Source: Methylobacterium currus (GTDB lineage: Bacteria > Pseudomonadota > Alphaproteobacteria > Rhizobiales > Beijerinckiaceae). Taken from it: 64,000 nt of DNA. Both the position numbers and the translations under genes were made by a program. Of this stretch, positions 38,801 to 45,656 are shown piece by piece. Positions within the stretch are counted from its first letter, which is position 1; every line of letters begins with the position of its first letter. The stretch covers positions 5,201,001-5,265,000 of the forward strand of contig NZ_CP028843.1 in NCBI RefSeq assembly GCF_003058325.1. The letters run 5' to 3'. A model generated the notes under the pieces. That model made no database searches and was not told the DNA's origin. It saw nothing but the letters and a program-made list of their open reading frames with translations.

Positions 38801-40265
38801 CTTCCGCGAGGTCGATATCGACATCCAGGCCGAGCCGGTGACGGTGGCGGGCGTCGGCGACATGTCGGGCGACGTGTTCGGCAACGGCATGCTGCTGTCG
38901 CGCTGCCTGAAGCTGGTGGCCGCCTTCGACCACCGCGACATCTTCCTCGACCCCGATCCCGACCCGGCCACCGCCTTCGCGGAGCGCCGTCGCCTGTTCG
39001 ATCTGCCGCGCTCGTCCTGGGCCGATTACGACCGGTCGAAGATCTCGGCCGGCGGCGGGGTTTTCTCGCGGCAGGCCAAGACCGTGCCGCTGTCGCCGCA
39101 GATCCGGGCCCGCCTCGGCCTCGACCGGGCGGAGGCGACGCCGGCCGAGGTGATGCAGGCGATCCTGCGCGCTCCGGTCGACCTCCTGTGGTTCGGCGGC
39201 ATCGGCACCTATGTGCGCGCCACCTCCGAGAGCGACGACGAGGCCGGCGACCGGGCGAACGACGCGATCCGCATCACCGGCGCGGAGCTGCGCGCCCGGG
39301 TCGTCGGCGAGGGGGCGAATCTCGGCCTCACCCAGCGCGGCCGGATCGAGGCCGCCCGCCGCGGAATTCGCCTCAACACCGACGCCATCGACAACTCGGC
39401 CGGCGTCAACACCTCGGACGTCGAGGTCAACATCAAGATCGCGCTGGCGACGCCGGAGCGCGACGGCCGCCTGAGCCCGGAGAGCCGCAACGCGCTCCTC
39501 TCCGGCATGACCGAGGCGGTGGCCGACCTCGTGTTGCGCAACAACCAGCTCCAGACCCTGGCCCTGTCCCTCGCCCAGCGCTCGGCCGCGACCGAGACCG
39601 GCTTCGCCTCCCGGCTGATGCAGACGCTGGAGGCCGACGGGCGTCTCGACCGCAACGTCGAGTTCCTGCCCGCGGACGCGGCGCTGGCCGAGCGGGCGCA
39701 GGGCGGCGAGGGCCTGACCCGGCCGGAACTGGCGGTGCTGCTCGCCTACGCCAAGCTCGCGCTCAAGGACGCGCTCCTCGACAGCGCGGTGCCGGACGAT
39801 CCCTTCCTCGCCCGGGAGCTGGAGCGGTCCTTCCCGCCGGTGCTGGTGGCGCGCTACCCCGATGCCGTGCAGGGCCACCGCCTGCGCCGGGAGATCATCG
39901 CCACGAGCCTCGCCAACGCCATCGTCAACCGCGGCGGGCCGACGATTGTCAGCCGGCTCTCCGACGAGACCGGCGCCGAGGCTCCGGCGATCGCGGCGGC
40001 TTACGCGGTGACCCGGGACGCGTTCGGGCTGATCGAGCTCAACAAGGCCGTGGACGGGCTCGACGGCGCGATCAGCGGCGACCAGCAGCTCGCCCTCTAC
40101 GCCGAATTGCAGGACCTTCTGCGCCAGCGCATGGTCTGGTTCATCCGCAACAACGAGGCCGCGCCCGGCGGCATCGAGGCGGCGGTGCAGCGCTACCGCG
40201 ACGGGATCGCGGCGGTCTCGGCCGTCCTGCCGGGCGCCCTCCCCCGGCTGCCGCCGAGGCGTTGA
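35853..40265 (+). CDS. NAD-specific glutamate dehydrogenase, large (GDH180) type, main part; frameshifted
   Basis: Deaminates glutamate to 2-oxoglutarate with NAD. This 1,470 aa frame holds the ACT-like N-terminal domains and the catalytic core (RGGLRWSDRPEDFRTEVLG, VPVGAKGGFFPK, GEGANLGLTQRGRIEAA, DNSAGVNTSDVEVNIKIAL in parts). The family is normally about 1,600 aa. The missing C-terminal 150 residues are encoded by the next frame (40262-40726), shifted by -1. One added C in the run CCCCC at 40241-40245 would restore a continuous reading (ALPPAAAEALSRRVRALV). The start is a GTG at 35853 behind GAGGACGAG; earlier starts are open but unsupported. It is a real frameshift, a sequencing error or ribosomal slippage. 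Confidence 0.9.
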   Translation: MEPSTATATPEAKASRTDLIAAAAALAEDRGGPGGFVRDLFGRVAPEDLTAYPPEALADLALAARAHLAAARPGRTISAVRLSDVEVELGGRRRDLTVLEAVNANRPFLLDSTLAELVARGYQPRLVAHPILGVERDADGALVRVVGETTAQETGGEAGGDAGELARESFIHVHLDRIDDEAARAALAASLARIYADVAVTAADHTAMVERLAEAAAAYADASSPLAPEERAEARAFLDWLRDGHFVLLGLREYRDEGGADHAGVKGSGLGLLRDPAVEVLRRGDAMVAVTPEIRAFLEGPEALLVTKASLRSRVRRRAHLDMVAIKLFTGEGHLSGELRLVGLFTGSAYASRAEEVPYLRRKVAAVLAKAGLDPTSHAGRSLVHVLETYPRDDLFQIDTRLLLRFALAIVSLADRPRVRVLARPDKFGRFVSLIAYLPKDRTDARLQARIGAYLADALGGRVSTIAPDYPEGPLARLHVIVATPGAPPEEIDAGQLEAGIVELSRTWADSLREALGAARGGDARGLAAVYADAFPAGYREMYAGAQALPDIAILERISEAQPRAVDLFRRPGDPDTRIGLKVFSRGTALPLSERVPVLENLGFRVIDERSYRLKPVGTGARVWLHDMVLERAGGGAIDVASVEGPVEAALLALARDLAESDAYNRLVLEAGLGWRDVALVRALGRYLRQLRIRYGQDYLAATLARHPALARRLVALFYARFDPRRDGDRQDGDRAAAQDAVRAEIEADLAQVTSLDEDRILRRFVNLVEAAQRTNFFQLGRNGLPPETIAFKFRCAKVDGMPLPRPLFEIFVYSPRVEGVHLRFGYIARGGLRWSDRPEDFRTEVLGLVKAQQVKNAVIVPVGAKGGFFPKRLPPPSDRQAWMQEGTESYRIFIRTLLSLTDNIVDGQILPPPATVRHDDDDAYLVVAADKGTATFSDIANALSLEAHHWLGDAFASGGSQGYDHKQMGITARGAWEAVKRHFREVDIDIQAEPVTVAGVGDMSGDVFGNGMLLSRCLKLVAAFDHRDIFLDPDPDPATAFAERRRLFDLPRSSWADYDRSKISAGGGVFSRQAKTVPLSPQIRARLGLDRAEATPAEVMQAILRAPVDLLWFGGIGTYVRATSESDDEAGDRANDAIRITGAELRARVVGEGANLGLTQRGRIEAARRGIRLNTDAIDNSAGVNTSDVEVNIKIALATPERDGRLSPESRNALLSGMTEAVADLVLRNNQLQTLALSLAQRSAATETGFASRLMQTLEADGRLDRNVEFLPADAALAERAQGGEGLTRPELAVLLAYAKLALKDALLDSAVPDDPFLARELERSFPPVLVARYPDAVQGHRLRREIIATSLANAIVNRGGPTIVSRLSDETGAEAPAIAAAYAVTRDAFGLIELNKAVDGLDGAISGDQQLALYAELQDLLRQRMVWFIRNNEAAPGGIEAAVQRYRDGIAAVSAVLPGALPRLPPRR

Positions 40266-40726
40266 GCCGGCGCGTCCGCGCCCTCGTCGATCACGGCGTG
40301 CCGGAATCCCTGGCCGCCCGCCTCGCGGCCTTGAGCGAGCTCGGTGCCGCACCCGACATCGTCCAGGTCGCCGAGGCCACCGGGCGCCCGCCGGCGGCGA
40401 TCGCCGCGACGCATTTCGCGATCGCCGACCTGTTCCGCCTCAACGCCCTCTCGGCCGCCGCCCGGGCGGTGCCGGTGGCCGACACCTTCGACCGGATCGC
40501 GCTGGAGCGGGCGGTCGCGGGCATTGCCTCGGCCCACCGGGCGCTGACGGCCGAGGCGGCCGGGTTCAACGCCGAGGGCGCCGCCGCGGTCGAGGCCTGG
40601 AGCCAGGCCCGCGGCGCCTCGCTCGCCCGCATCCGCACCGCGGTCGCGGCCATCGCCGCCTCGGGCCTCACGGTGTCGAAGGTCTCGGTGGCGGCGAGCC
40701 TGCTCGGCGACCTGGCCCGGCCATGA
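40262..40726 (+). CDS. C-terminal fragment of the NAD-glutamate dehydrogenase
   Basis: A 154 aa frame starting at TTG 40262 (or reached by frameshift from the upstream gene). DHGVPESLAARLAALSELGAA, in part VPESLAARLAALSELG, then PDIVQVAEATGRPPAAIA and LFRLNALSAAARAVPVAD match the end of GDH180 proteins, where a helical domain closes the polypeptide. The stop of the upstream frame overlaps it as TTGA. It is probably not a separate gene. bluB overlaps its stop as ATGA, so the order GDH-bluB is tight. Confidence 0.85.
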   Translation: MSRRVRALVDHGVPESLAARLAALSELGAAPDIVQVAEATGRPPAAIAATHFAIADLFRLNALSAAARAVPVADTFDRIALERAVAGIASAHRALTAEAAGFNAEGAAAVEAWSQARGASLARIRTAVAAIAASGLTVSKVSVAASLLGDLARP

Positions 40727-41367
40727 CCGGGTCGGCGGGTGCGCCGGAATTCGGGGCGGAGTTCCGGGCCCGCTTCGCGGAGCTGGTCGCCTGGCGCCGC
40801 GATGTGCGGCGCTTCCGCCCCGATCCTGTGCCGGACGACGCGGTGCGGGAGTGCCTGGCCCTCGCCGGCCTCAGCCCCTCGGTCGGCAACAGCCAGCCCT
40901 GGCGCTTCGTGCGGGTCTCGGATCCGGACCGCCGCGCGGCGGTGACCGCCAGCTTCCTGCGCTGCAACGAGGCGGCGGCCACGACTTACGACGACGCCCG
41001 CGCCGCCGCCTACCGGAGCCTCAAGCTCGCGGGCCTGCGCGAGGCGCCCTTGCATCTGGCGGTGTTCTGCGACGAGGCGACCGGGGCCGGCCACGGCCTC
41101 GGCCGCGCCACCATGCCGGAGATGCTGCGCTACTCGGCCGTCACCGCCATTCACACGTTCTGGCTCGCGGCACGCAGCCACGGCCTCGGCGTCGGCTGGG
41201 TCTCGATCCTCTGCCCGGAAGAGGTCACGGCGGTGCTCGACGTGCCGACCGCCTGGCGGCTGATCGCCTATCTGTGCGTCGGCTACCCGGCGGAGGAGCA
41301 CGCCGATCCGGAGCTGGTGCGCCACGGCTGGCAGGCACGGCTGGAGGCGCCGATGCTGGAGCGGTGA
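40723..41367 (+). CDS. bluB: 5,6-dimethylbenzimidazole synthase BluB
   Basis: Cuts reduced FMN with oxygen to make 5,6-dimethylbenzimidazole, the lower ligand of cobalamin. It is a nitroreductase-fold protein of 214 aa. RRDVRRFRPDPVPDDAVREC, in part RRDVRRFRPDPV, then GLSPSVGNSQPWRFVRV, YRSLKLAGLREAPLHLAVF and GLGVGWVSILCPEEV are strong BluB features. Its ATG overlaps the upstream stop. No other cob gene is adjacent. Its presence implies that this organism can make, or at least finish, B12. Confidence 0.93.
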   Translation: MTGSAGAPEFGAEFRARFAELVAWRRDVRRFRPDPVPDDAVRECLALAGLSPSVGNSQPWRFVRVSDPDRRAAVTASFLRCNEAAATTYDDARAAAYRSLKLAGLREAPLHLAVFCDEATGAGHGLGRATMPEMLRYSAVTAIHTFWLAARSHGLGVGWVSILCPEEVTAVLDVPTAWRLIAYLCVGYPAEEHADPELVRHGWQARLEAPMLER

Positions 41368-41405
41368 ACAGGACGCAGGCCAGGGCTGCGCACATCGTAG
41401 TTTGA

Positions 41406-41421
41406 TACATACTAGTAGGTA
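41406..41421. promoter_or_regulatory. Candidate TetR-type operator upstream of the tautomerase
   Basis: TACATACTAGTAGGTA is an imperfect palindrome with seven of eight pairs matching and a perfect TACTAGTA core. It lies in a short A/T-rich stretch (about 41398-41430), 45 bp before the tautomerase start, in front of an operon that includes a TetR regulator. Position and symmetry suggest autoregulation; no binding evidence exists here. Confidence 0.45.
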
Positions 41422-41465
41422 CAATACAAGGATCGAGGCTGCTCCTGCAGCCGCGGAGGTTTCCG

Positions 41466-41873
41466 ATGCCCCTGGTCCACATCTCCCTGAAGCGCGAGCG
41501 CCCCGCCTCCGAGCGGCGCGCCATCGCGGATGCCGTCCATGCCGCCCTCGTCGGCAGCATCGGCGTGCCGGCCGACGACCGCTTCCAGATCGTCTCCTGC
41601 CAGTTCGACGAGGTGATCTACGATCCGGGCTATCTCGGCATCGCCCGAAGCGACGATCTGGTGATCGTGCAGATCCACCTGTCGACCGGGCGCAGCGTCG
41701 CGCAGAAGAAGGCGCTGTTCGCCGCCATCACGGAGAATCTCAGCGCGGCCGGGGTGCGGCCGGACGACGTGTTCGTGAACCTGGTCGAGACGGCGCGGGA
41801 GAACTGGTCCTTCGGCAACGGCATCGCCCATTACGCCGATGCCCCCCCGCCCCACCTCGCGGGCGCGGCCTGA
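41466..41873 (+). CDS. Tautomerase family protein
   Basis: A 135 aa single-domain protein of the 4-oxalocrotonate tautomerase/MIF superfamily. It begins MPLVHISLKRERPASERRAI; after Met removal the N-terminal proline would be the catalytic base. VFVNLVETARENWSFGNGIA, typical of the longer tautomerase subgroup, closes the domain. Substrate is unknown. It is followed 58 bp later by a TetR regulator on the same strand. Confidence 0.88.
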   Translation: MPLVHISLKRERPASERRAIADAVHAALVGSIGVPADDRFQIVSCQFDEVIYDPGYLGIARSDDLVIVQIHLSTGRSVAQKKALFAAITENLSAAGVRPDDVFVNLVETARENWSFGNGIAHYADAPPPHLAGAA

Positions 41874-41931
41874 CGCTCTGGCGTGGCGGGGCCGGGCGCG
41901 GCATACCGCGCCCGGCGGCAGGAGAGGCGGC

Positions 41932-42516
41932 GTGGCGCGGCAGGGACCATCGAAGCGCGAGGCGATCGTCGCGGCGACGAAGGCGTTGCTCTGGGAGCGC
42001 GGCTACGAGGCGACGAGCCCGCGGGACGTGCTGGCGCGCAGCGGCGCCGGCCAGGGCAGCCTCTACCACCACTTCCCCGGCAAGCGGGAGGTGGCGGCCG
42101 CGGCGCTCGCCGAGATGGCCGGGGAGGAGATCGCGGTGATCGACGCGCTGTTCGCGTCCGGCACACCGCCCCTCGACCGCGTGCGGGCCTACCTGACCCG
42201 CGAGCGGCAGGCCCTGCGCGGCTGCCGCCTCGCCCGCCTCGCCAACGAAGCCGCCATGGAGGAGCCCGCCCTGCGCGAGCCGGTCGCGGCCTATCTCGGG
42301 CGCATCCAGGCCTGCTTGCGCGCGAGCCTGGAGGAAGCGAAGGCGGCCGGCAGCCTCATTCCCGGAATCGAGCCCGCCCCGTTCGCGGCGGTGCTGATCG
42401 CGATCGTCGAGGGCGGCTACGTGCTCGCCCGGGTGCACTGGGACGAGGCCGCGATGCGCGAGGCCATCGACGGCGCCGTGCAGCTCGTCGCCGCGGCCAC
42501 CCGCCCTCAGGCGTGA
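41932..42516 (+). CDS. TetR-family transcriptional regulator
   Basis: A 194 aa repressor. The N-terminal helix-turn-helix reads KREAIVAATKALLWERGYEA, then SPRDVLARSGAGQGSLYHHF, typical TetR_N. The C-terminal ligand domain contains LRGCRLARLANEAAMEEPAL and resembles the TetR_C subgroup of YcfQ/YjgJ-like regulators. The GTG start at 41932 follows AGGAGAGG five bases upstream. Its last 10 bases overlap the end of the convergent SMR gene. It may control the tautomerase, the SMR pump or both through the site at 41406. Confidence 0.9.
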   Translation: MARQGPSKREAIVAATKALLWERGYEATSPRDVLARSGAGQGSLYHHFPGKREVAAAALAEMAGEEIAVIDALFASGTPPLDRVRAYLTRERQALRGCRLARLANEAAMEEPALREPVAAYLGRIQACLRASLEEAKAAGSLIPGIEPAPFAAVLIAIVEGGYVLARVHWDEAAMREAIDGAVQLVAAATRPQA

Positions 42517-42833
42517 GCCTGCGCCGCCGCCAGGATGCCGACGCCGACCGCGATCACGCCGATGCCGAGGATCATCAGCGGGGTCACCGGCTCGCCGAAC
42601 AGGATGGCGCCGCCGAGCGCCGCCCCGACCATGCCCACCCCGGCCCAGATCGCGTAGACGATGCCGATCGGCAGCATGTCCATGCTGCCCGACATCAGCC
42701 ACAGGGCGGTGCCGTAGCCGAGGGCGACCAGGACGGTCGGCCCCGGGCGGGTGAGCCCGCCGGCGGCCTTGAGGGCGAGCGTCGCGGTGATCTCGGCGCC
42801 GATCGCCACCGCGAGGGTCAGGAACGGGTTCAT
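42507..42833 (-). CDS. Small multidrug resistance (SMR) family transporter
   Basis: A 108 aa membrane protein with four helices. The active-site glutamate of the SMR family is in VAIGAEITATLALKAAGGLT, in part AIGAEITATLALKAA, near residue 14. GIVYAIWAGVGMVGAA is the conserved third-helix stretch. It exports cationic compounds or guanidinium; which of these cannot be told. Its ATG overlaps the stop of the upstream reductase gene (ATGA), so both are translated together. It converges on the TetR gene and overlaps it by 10 bp. Confidence 0.9.
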   Translation of the reverse strand: MNPFLTLAVAIGAEITATLALKAAGGLTRPGPTVLVALGYGTALWLMSGSMDMLPIGIVYAIWAGVGMVGAALGGAILFGEPVTPLMILGIGVIAVGVGILAAAQAHA

Positions 42834-43990
42834 GCGCTCGCCGTCAGCGGCAGGACCGGCGTCGGCTCCGGCGCCACGAACATCTCGAGGTCGTCGGCGA
42901 ATTGCTCGGCGATCTCGGGCGCGTTCTCGAGGCAGACCTTGAGGTAATCGGCGAAGGCCGGCGGGGGTGCGAAGCCTTCCGCGAGGAGCCGCGCGTTGGA
43001 GAAAGTCAGGTCGAGGGAGCAGAAGGCGTAATAGGCCCGCACCGCCCGCAGCATCGCCTGCTTCAGGGCGCCGTCGAGGCCGAAGGCCTCGGAGAAGCGC
43101 CGGCGCAGCAGCGCCCGGTCGGCGACGAGGTCGAAGCGGGTGAAGTCGTCGCGGGTGCCACCCTCGGGGTCGGCGGCCGCGAAGGCCCGCATCAGGTCGT
43201 CCCAGCGGGCCCGGGCGCCCTCGCCGGCCGAGACGTGATAGAGGTTGTGCGCGAGAAGCGGCTTGCGCAGCAGGCCGAGCAGGCTGTCGGCGACCCAGTC
43301 GACCGGGACGATGTCGACGGCGCTCGCGGGGTCGCACGGCACCAGGCGCAGCCGGTCGGCGGCACGGATCACCCACAGGATGCTCGAGCTCGGCGCCGAC
43401 CCCAGCGTCGAGTGCCCGACCACGATCGAAGGGCGGGCCACCACGATCGGCAGGTCGGCGAAGCTGCCGGCGAGCGAGGTCTCGGCCGCCGCCTTCGAGA
43501 CGGTATAGGCGACGAGGTGGCGCGCCTGGGGCGACGGATAGGCCGCCTCCTCGACGAGGGGCGGCGCCTCGGTGCCGCAGATCATCGCGGTGCTGACGTG
43601 CAGGAAGCGGACGAGGCGCGGCATGGTCCGGGCGCGGCGGGCCAGCGCCAGCGTGCCGTCGTGGTTGGTGCGGCTGACCCGCTCCTCGCCCCACCACGAG
43701 GTGTCGGCGGCGAGATGCAGCACGTGGGTGACGGAATCGAGCCGCGGGTCGGCGTCGAGGTCGGCGCGGGTGAAGTCGCCCGGCACGACCTCGACCGCGC
43801 GGGCGAGGCGCTGGGCCGTGAACGGGTCGGTGAAGCGCGACAGCCGGGCGGCGATCCGCTGCCGGCCCTGCTCGGCGCTGGCGCAGCGCACGAGGCAGAC
43901 CCACTCGGTGCCGTCGCGCCGGCTCAAGCCCTGGTGAAGGACGGCGCCGCCCAGAAAGCCGGTTGCGCCCGTCAGTAAGATCCGTGCCAC
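42830..43990 (-). CDS. SDR/thioester-reductase-like NAD(P)-binding protein
   Basis: A 386 aa protein with an extended Rossmann fold. RILLTGATGFLGGAVL is the nucleotide-binding motif at residues 3-18, and catalytic features HVSTAMICGTEAP and YTVSKAAAETSL supply the Ser and YxxxK of the male-sterility/thioester-reductase group. This group reduces acyl thioesters to aldehydes in polyketide, peptide or wax ester pathways. There is no adenylation or carrier domain, so substrate is open. A GTG at 43990 with GGAG six bases upstream is preferred; ATG 44008 and 44038 also exist. It is coupled to the SMR gene. Confidence 0.8.
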   Translation of the reverse strand: MARILLTGATGFLGGAVLHQGLSRRDGTEWVCLVRCASAEQGRQRIAARLSRFTDPFTAQRLARAVEVVPGDFTRADLDADPRLDSVTHVLHLAADTSWWGEERVSRTNHDGTLALARRARTMPRLVRFLHVSTAMICGTEAPPLVEEAAYPSPQARHLVAYTVSKAAAETSLAGSFADLPIVVARPSIVVGHSTLGSAPSSSILWVIRAADRLRLVPCDPASAVDIVPVDWVADSLLGLLRKPLLAHNLYHVSAGEGARARWDDLMRAFAAADPEGGTRDDFTRFDLVADRALLRRRFSEAFGLDGALKQAMLRAVRAYYAFCSLDLTFSNARLLAEGFAPPPAFADYLKVCLENAPEIAEQFADDLEMFVAPEPTPVLPLTASA

Positions 43991-44288
43991 GCTGGACTCC
44001 CCCCGCATGCTGGAGAGATGCCACAGATGAGCAGGCAAAGAATTTGTTCTCGCGGCATCGATCTCTCATTCGTGCAGTATGTTGCGCGCGGGCAACCGTC
44101 TATTTCTCGTTTTGGTTAGTCCGTTCGCGCAAAAACAGATCCCGAAACATAGTAGAAACGATCGAATTAATCCGTTCGATATAGGACGGGACGAGGATTA
44201 TGGTCCGCCCGCCGCGAATCGCAGCGGCACCCGGCTTCAGACATCTTCTGAAATCTATTGGAAACGATCGTGACGCGGCCGCGCGGGC
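43991..44288. promoter_or_regulatory. A/T-rich intergenic region before the reductase-SMR operon
   Basis: The 298-bp gap lies between the starts of the reductase operon and the end of the NahK-like kinase. About 44038-44200 is markedly less GC-rich than the rest of the window. The decamer GAAACGATCG occurs twice (44155-44164 and 44261-44270), and TCCGTTCG recurs at about 44120 and 44171. No gene is visible. A promoter is likely for the minus-strand reductase operon. Confidence 0.35.
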
Positions 44289-45656
44289 TCAGCCGCGACT
44301 CAGCAGGTGGGCGAGCAGCGCCCGCAGCTGCGCCGGCTTCAGCGGCTTGTGCACCAGTTCGCAGCGCGCCGCCCGCACCCGCGCCTCGACCTCGGACGAG
44401 TGGTCGGCGGTGGTGATGACCGCCGGGATGTCGTGGCCGTGGACGGAGCGCAGCCATTCCACGGTGTCGAGGCCGCAGGCGCCGCCGTCGAGGTGGTAGT
44501 CGGCGACGACGACGTCGGGGCTCCAGGTCGTGCCGAGGAGCCGCACCAGGCTCAGATGGTCGCGCGCCGCGAAGGCGTTGGCGTCCCATCCGTGGAAGAG
44601 CCGCGCCAGGGCCTCCAGGGCCGCCTTGTCGTTCTCGATGAGGGCGATGCGGGCCCCCGTCAGGCTCGTCGGCGGCACCAGCGACGGGGCGGGGCGGGGC
44701 GGCTCGGGGGCGCAGGGGGTGAGGTGCAGGCTGAAGCGCGAGCCGTGGCCGACCCGGGATTCGAGGCTCAAATGGTGCCCGAGGGCCTGGGCCGAGCGCC
44801 GGACGATCGACAGGCCGAGGCCCAGCGCGATCTCGCCGTCGACGCTCTCGCGCCCGCCGCGGTGGAACTCCTCGAAGATCAGCTCCTGCTCGCCCTCCGG
44901 GATGCCGGCGCCGGAATCGACCACGTCGATCCGGATCTCGCCCCCGCGCTTGCGCGCCGCCACCAGCACGCCGCCGGCGGCAGTGTAGCGGATCGCGTTC
45001 GAGACCAGGTTCTGCAGGATGCGCTGGAGCAGCACGAGGTCGCTCGCCACCCAGGCCTGCCCGCCGCGCACCGAGAGGCGCAGGCCCTTGCGCGCCGCGA
45101 GCGGCCCGAAGCTCGCCTCCAGGCTCTCCAGCACGTCGGCCACGAGCACCGGCCGCACGACCGGCTGGATCAGCCCGGCATCGAGCTTCGAGATGTCCAG
45201 CAGCGTCTTGATCAGGTCCTCGATCGTCTGCAGGCCCCGCTCGACCTGGCCGACGATGCTGCGGGCCTCCGGCCCGACCCGCATGTCGGCGAGCGCCGAG
45301 AGCGACAGCCGGGCGGCGTTGAGGGGCTGGAGCAGGTCGTGGCTCGCGGCGGCGAGGAAGCGGGTCTTCGAGCGGTTGGCCCGCTCGGCCTCCTCCTTGG
45401 CTGCGGTCAGGTCCTGGTTCGAGCGTTCCAGGCTGCGCATCAGCGCCGTCAGCTCCTCGGTGCGGGAGCGGACCTGGCCCTCGAGGGTGATGGCGGTCTG
45501 GAACAGCGAGTAGGCGCTGCCGCGCTGGTCCATCGTGCGCTCGACCTGGGACATCAGGGCGGCGTTGATGCGCTCCAGCTTGGCGATGCGGCGATGCAGG
45601 GCCGCGACCTCGTCCGTCGCGGCGGTCCGGCCGGCCCTCGTGTCGTCCCCGGTCAC
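44289..45656 (-). CDS. Hybrid sensor histidine kinase, NahK-like
   Basis: A 455 aa soluble kinase. An N-terminal coiled coil (about 20-110) leads to the H box RFLAAASHDLLQPLNAARLS. An N box (LVSNAIRYTAAGG), G boxes (VDSGAGIPEGE, GLGLSIVRRS) and a C-terminal receiver domain follow; the latter includes ALIENDKAALE and VVADYHLDGG with acceptor Asp. This plan resembles NahK/ErcS'. Its GTG start overlaps the stop of the upstream FIST gene (GTGA), so sensor and kinase are made together. Partner candidates are the LuxR-type regulator at 47453 or a histidine phosphotransferase elsewhere. Confidence 0.85.
   Translation of the reverse strand: MTGDDTRAGRTAATDEVAALHRRIAKLERINAALMSQVERTMDQRGSAYSLFQTAITLEGQVRSRTEELTALMRSLERSNQDLTAAKEEAERANRSKTRFLAAASHDLLQPLNAARLSLSALADMRVGPEARSIVGQVERGLQTIEDLIKTLLDISKLDAGLIQPVVRPVLVADVLESLEASFGPLAARKGLRLSVRGGQAWVASDLVLLQRILQNLVSNAIRYTAAGGVLVAARKRGGEIRIDVVDSGAGIPEGEQELIFEEFHRGGRESVDGEIALGLGLSIVRRSAQALGHHLSLESRVGHGSRFSLHLTPCAPEPPRPAPSLVPPTSLTGARIALIENDKAALEALARLFHGWDANAFAARDHLSLVRLLGTTWSPDVVVADYHLDGGACGLDTVEWLRSVHGHDIPAVITTADHSSEVEARVRAARCELVHKPLKPAQLRALLAHLLSRG

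Noticed and set aside
35805..40352. A 1,515-codon open frame on the minus strand opposite the glutamate dehydrogenase
   Set aside because: It mirrors the codon pattern of a very GC-rich gene; the plus strand has clear GDH180 motifs, and the minus frame has no domain features and a His/Arg/Gly-rich shadow composition.
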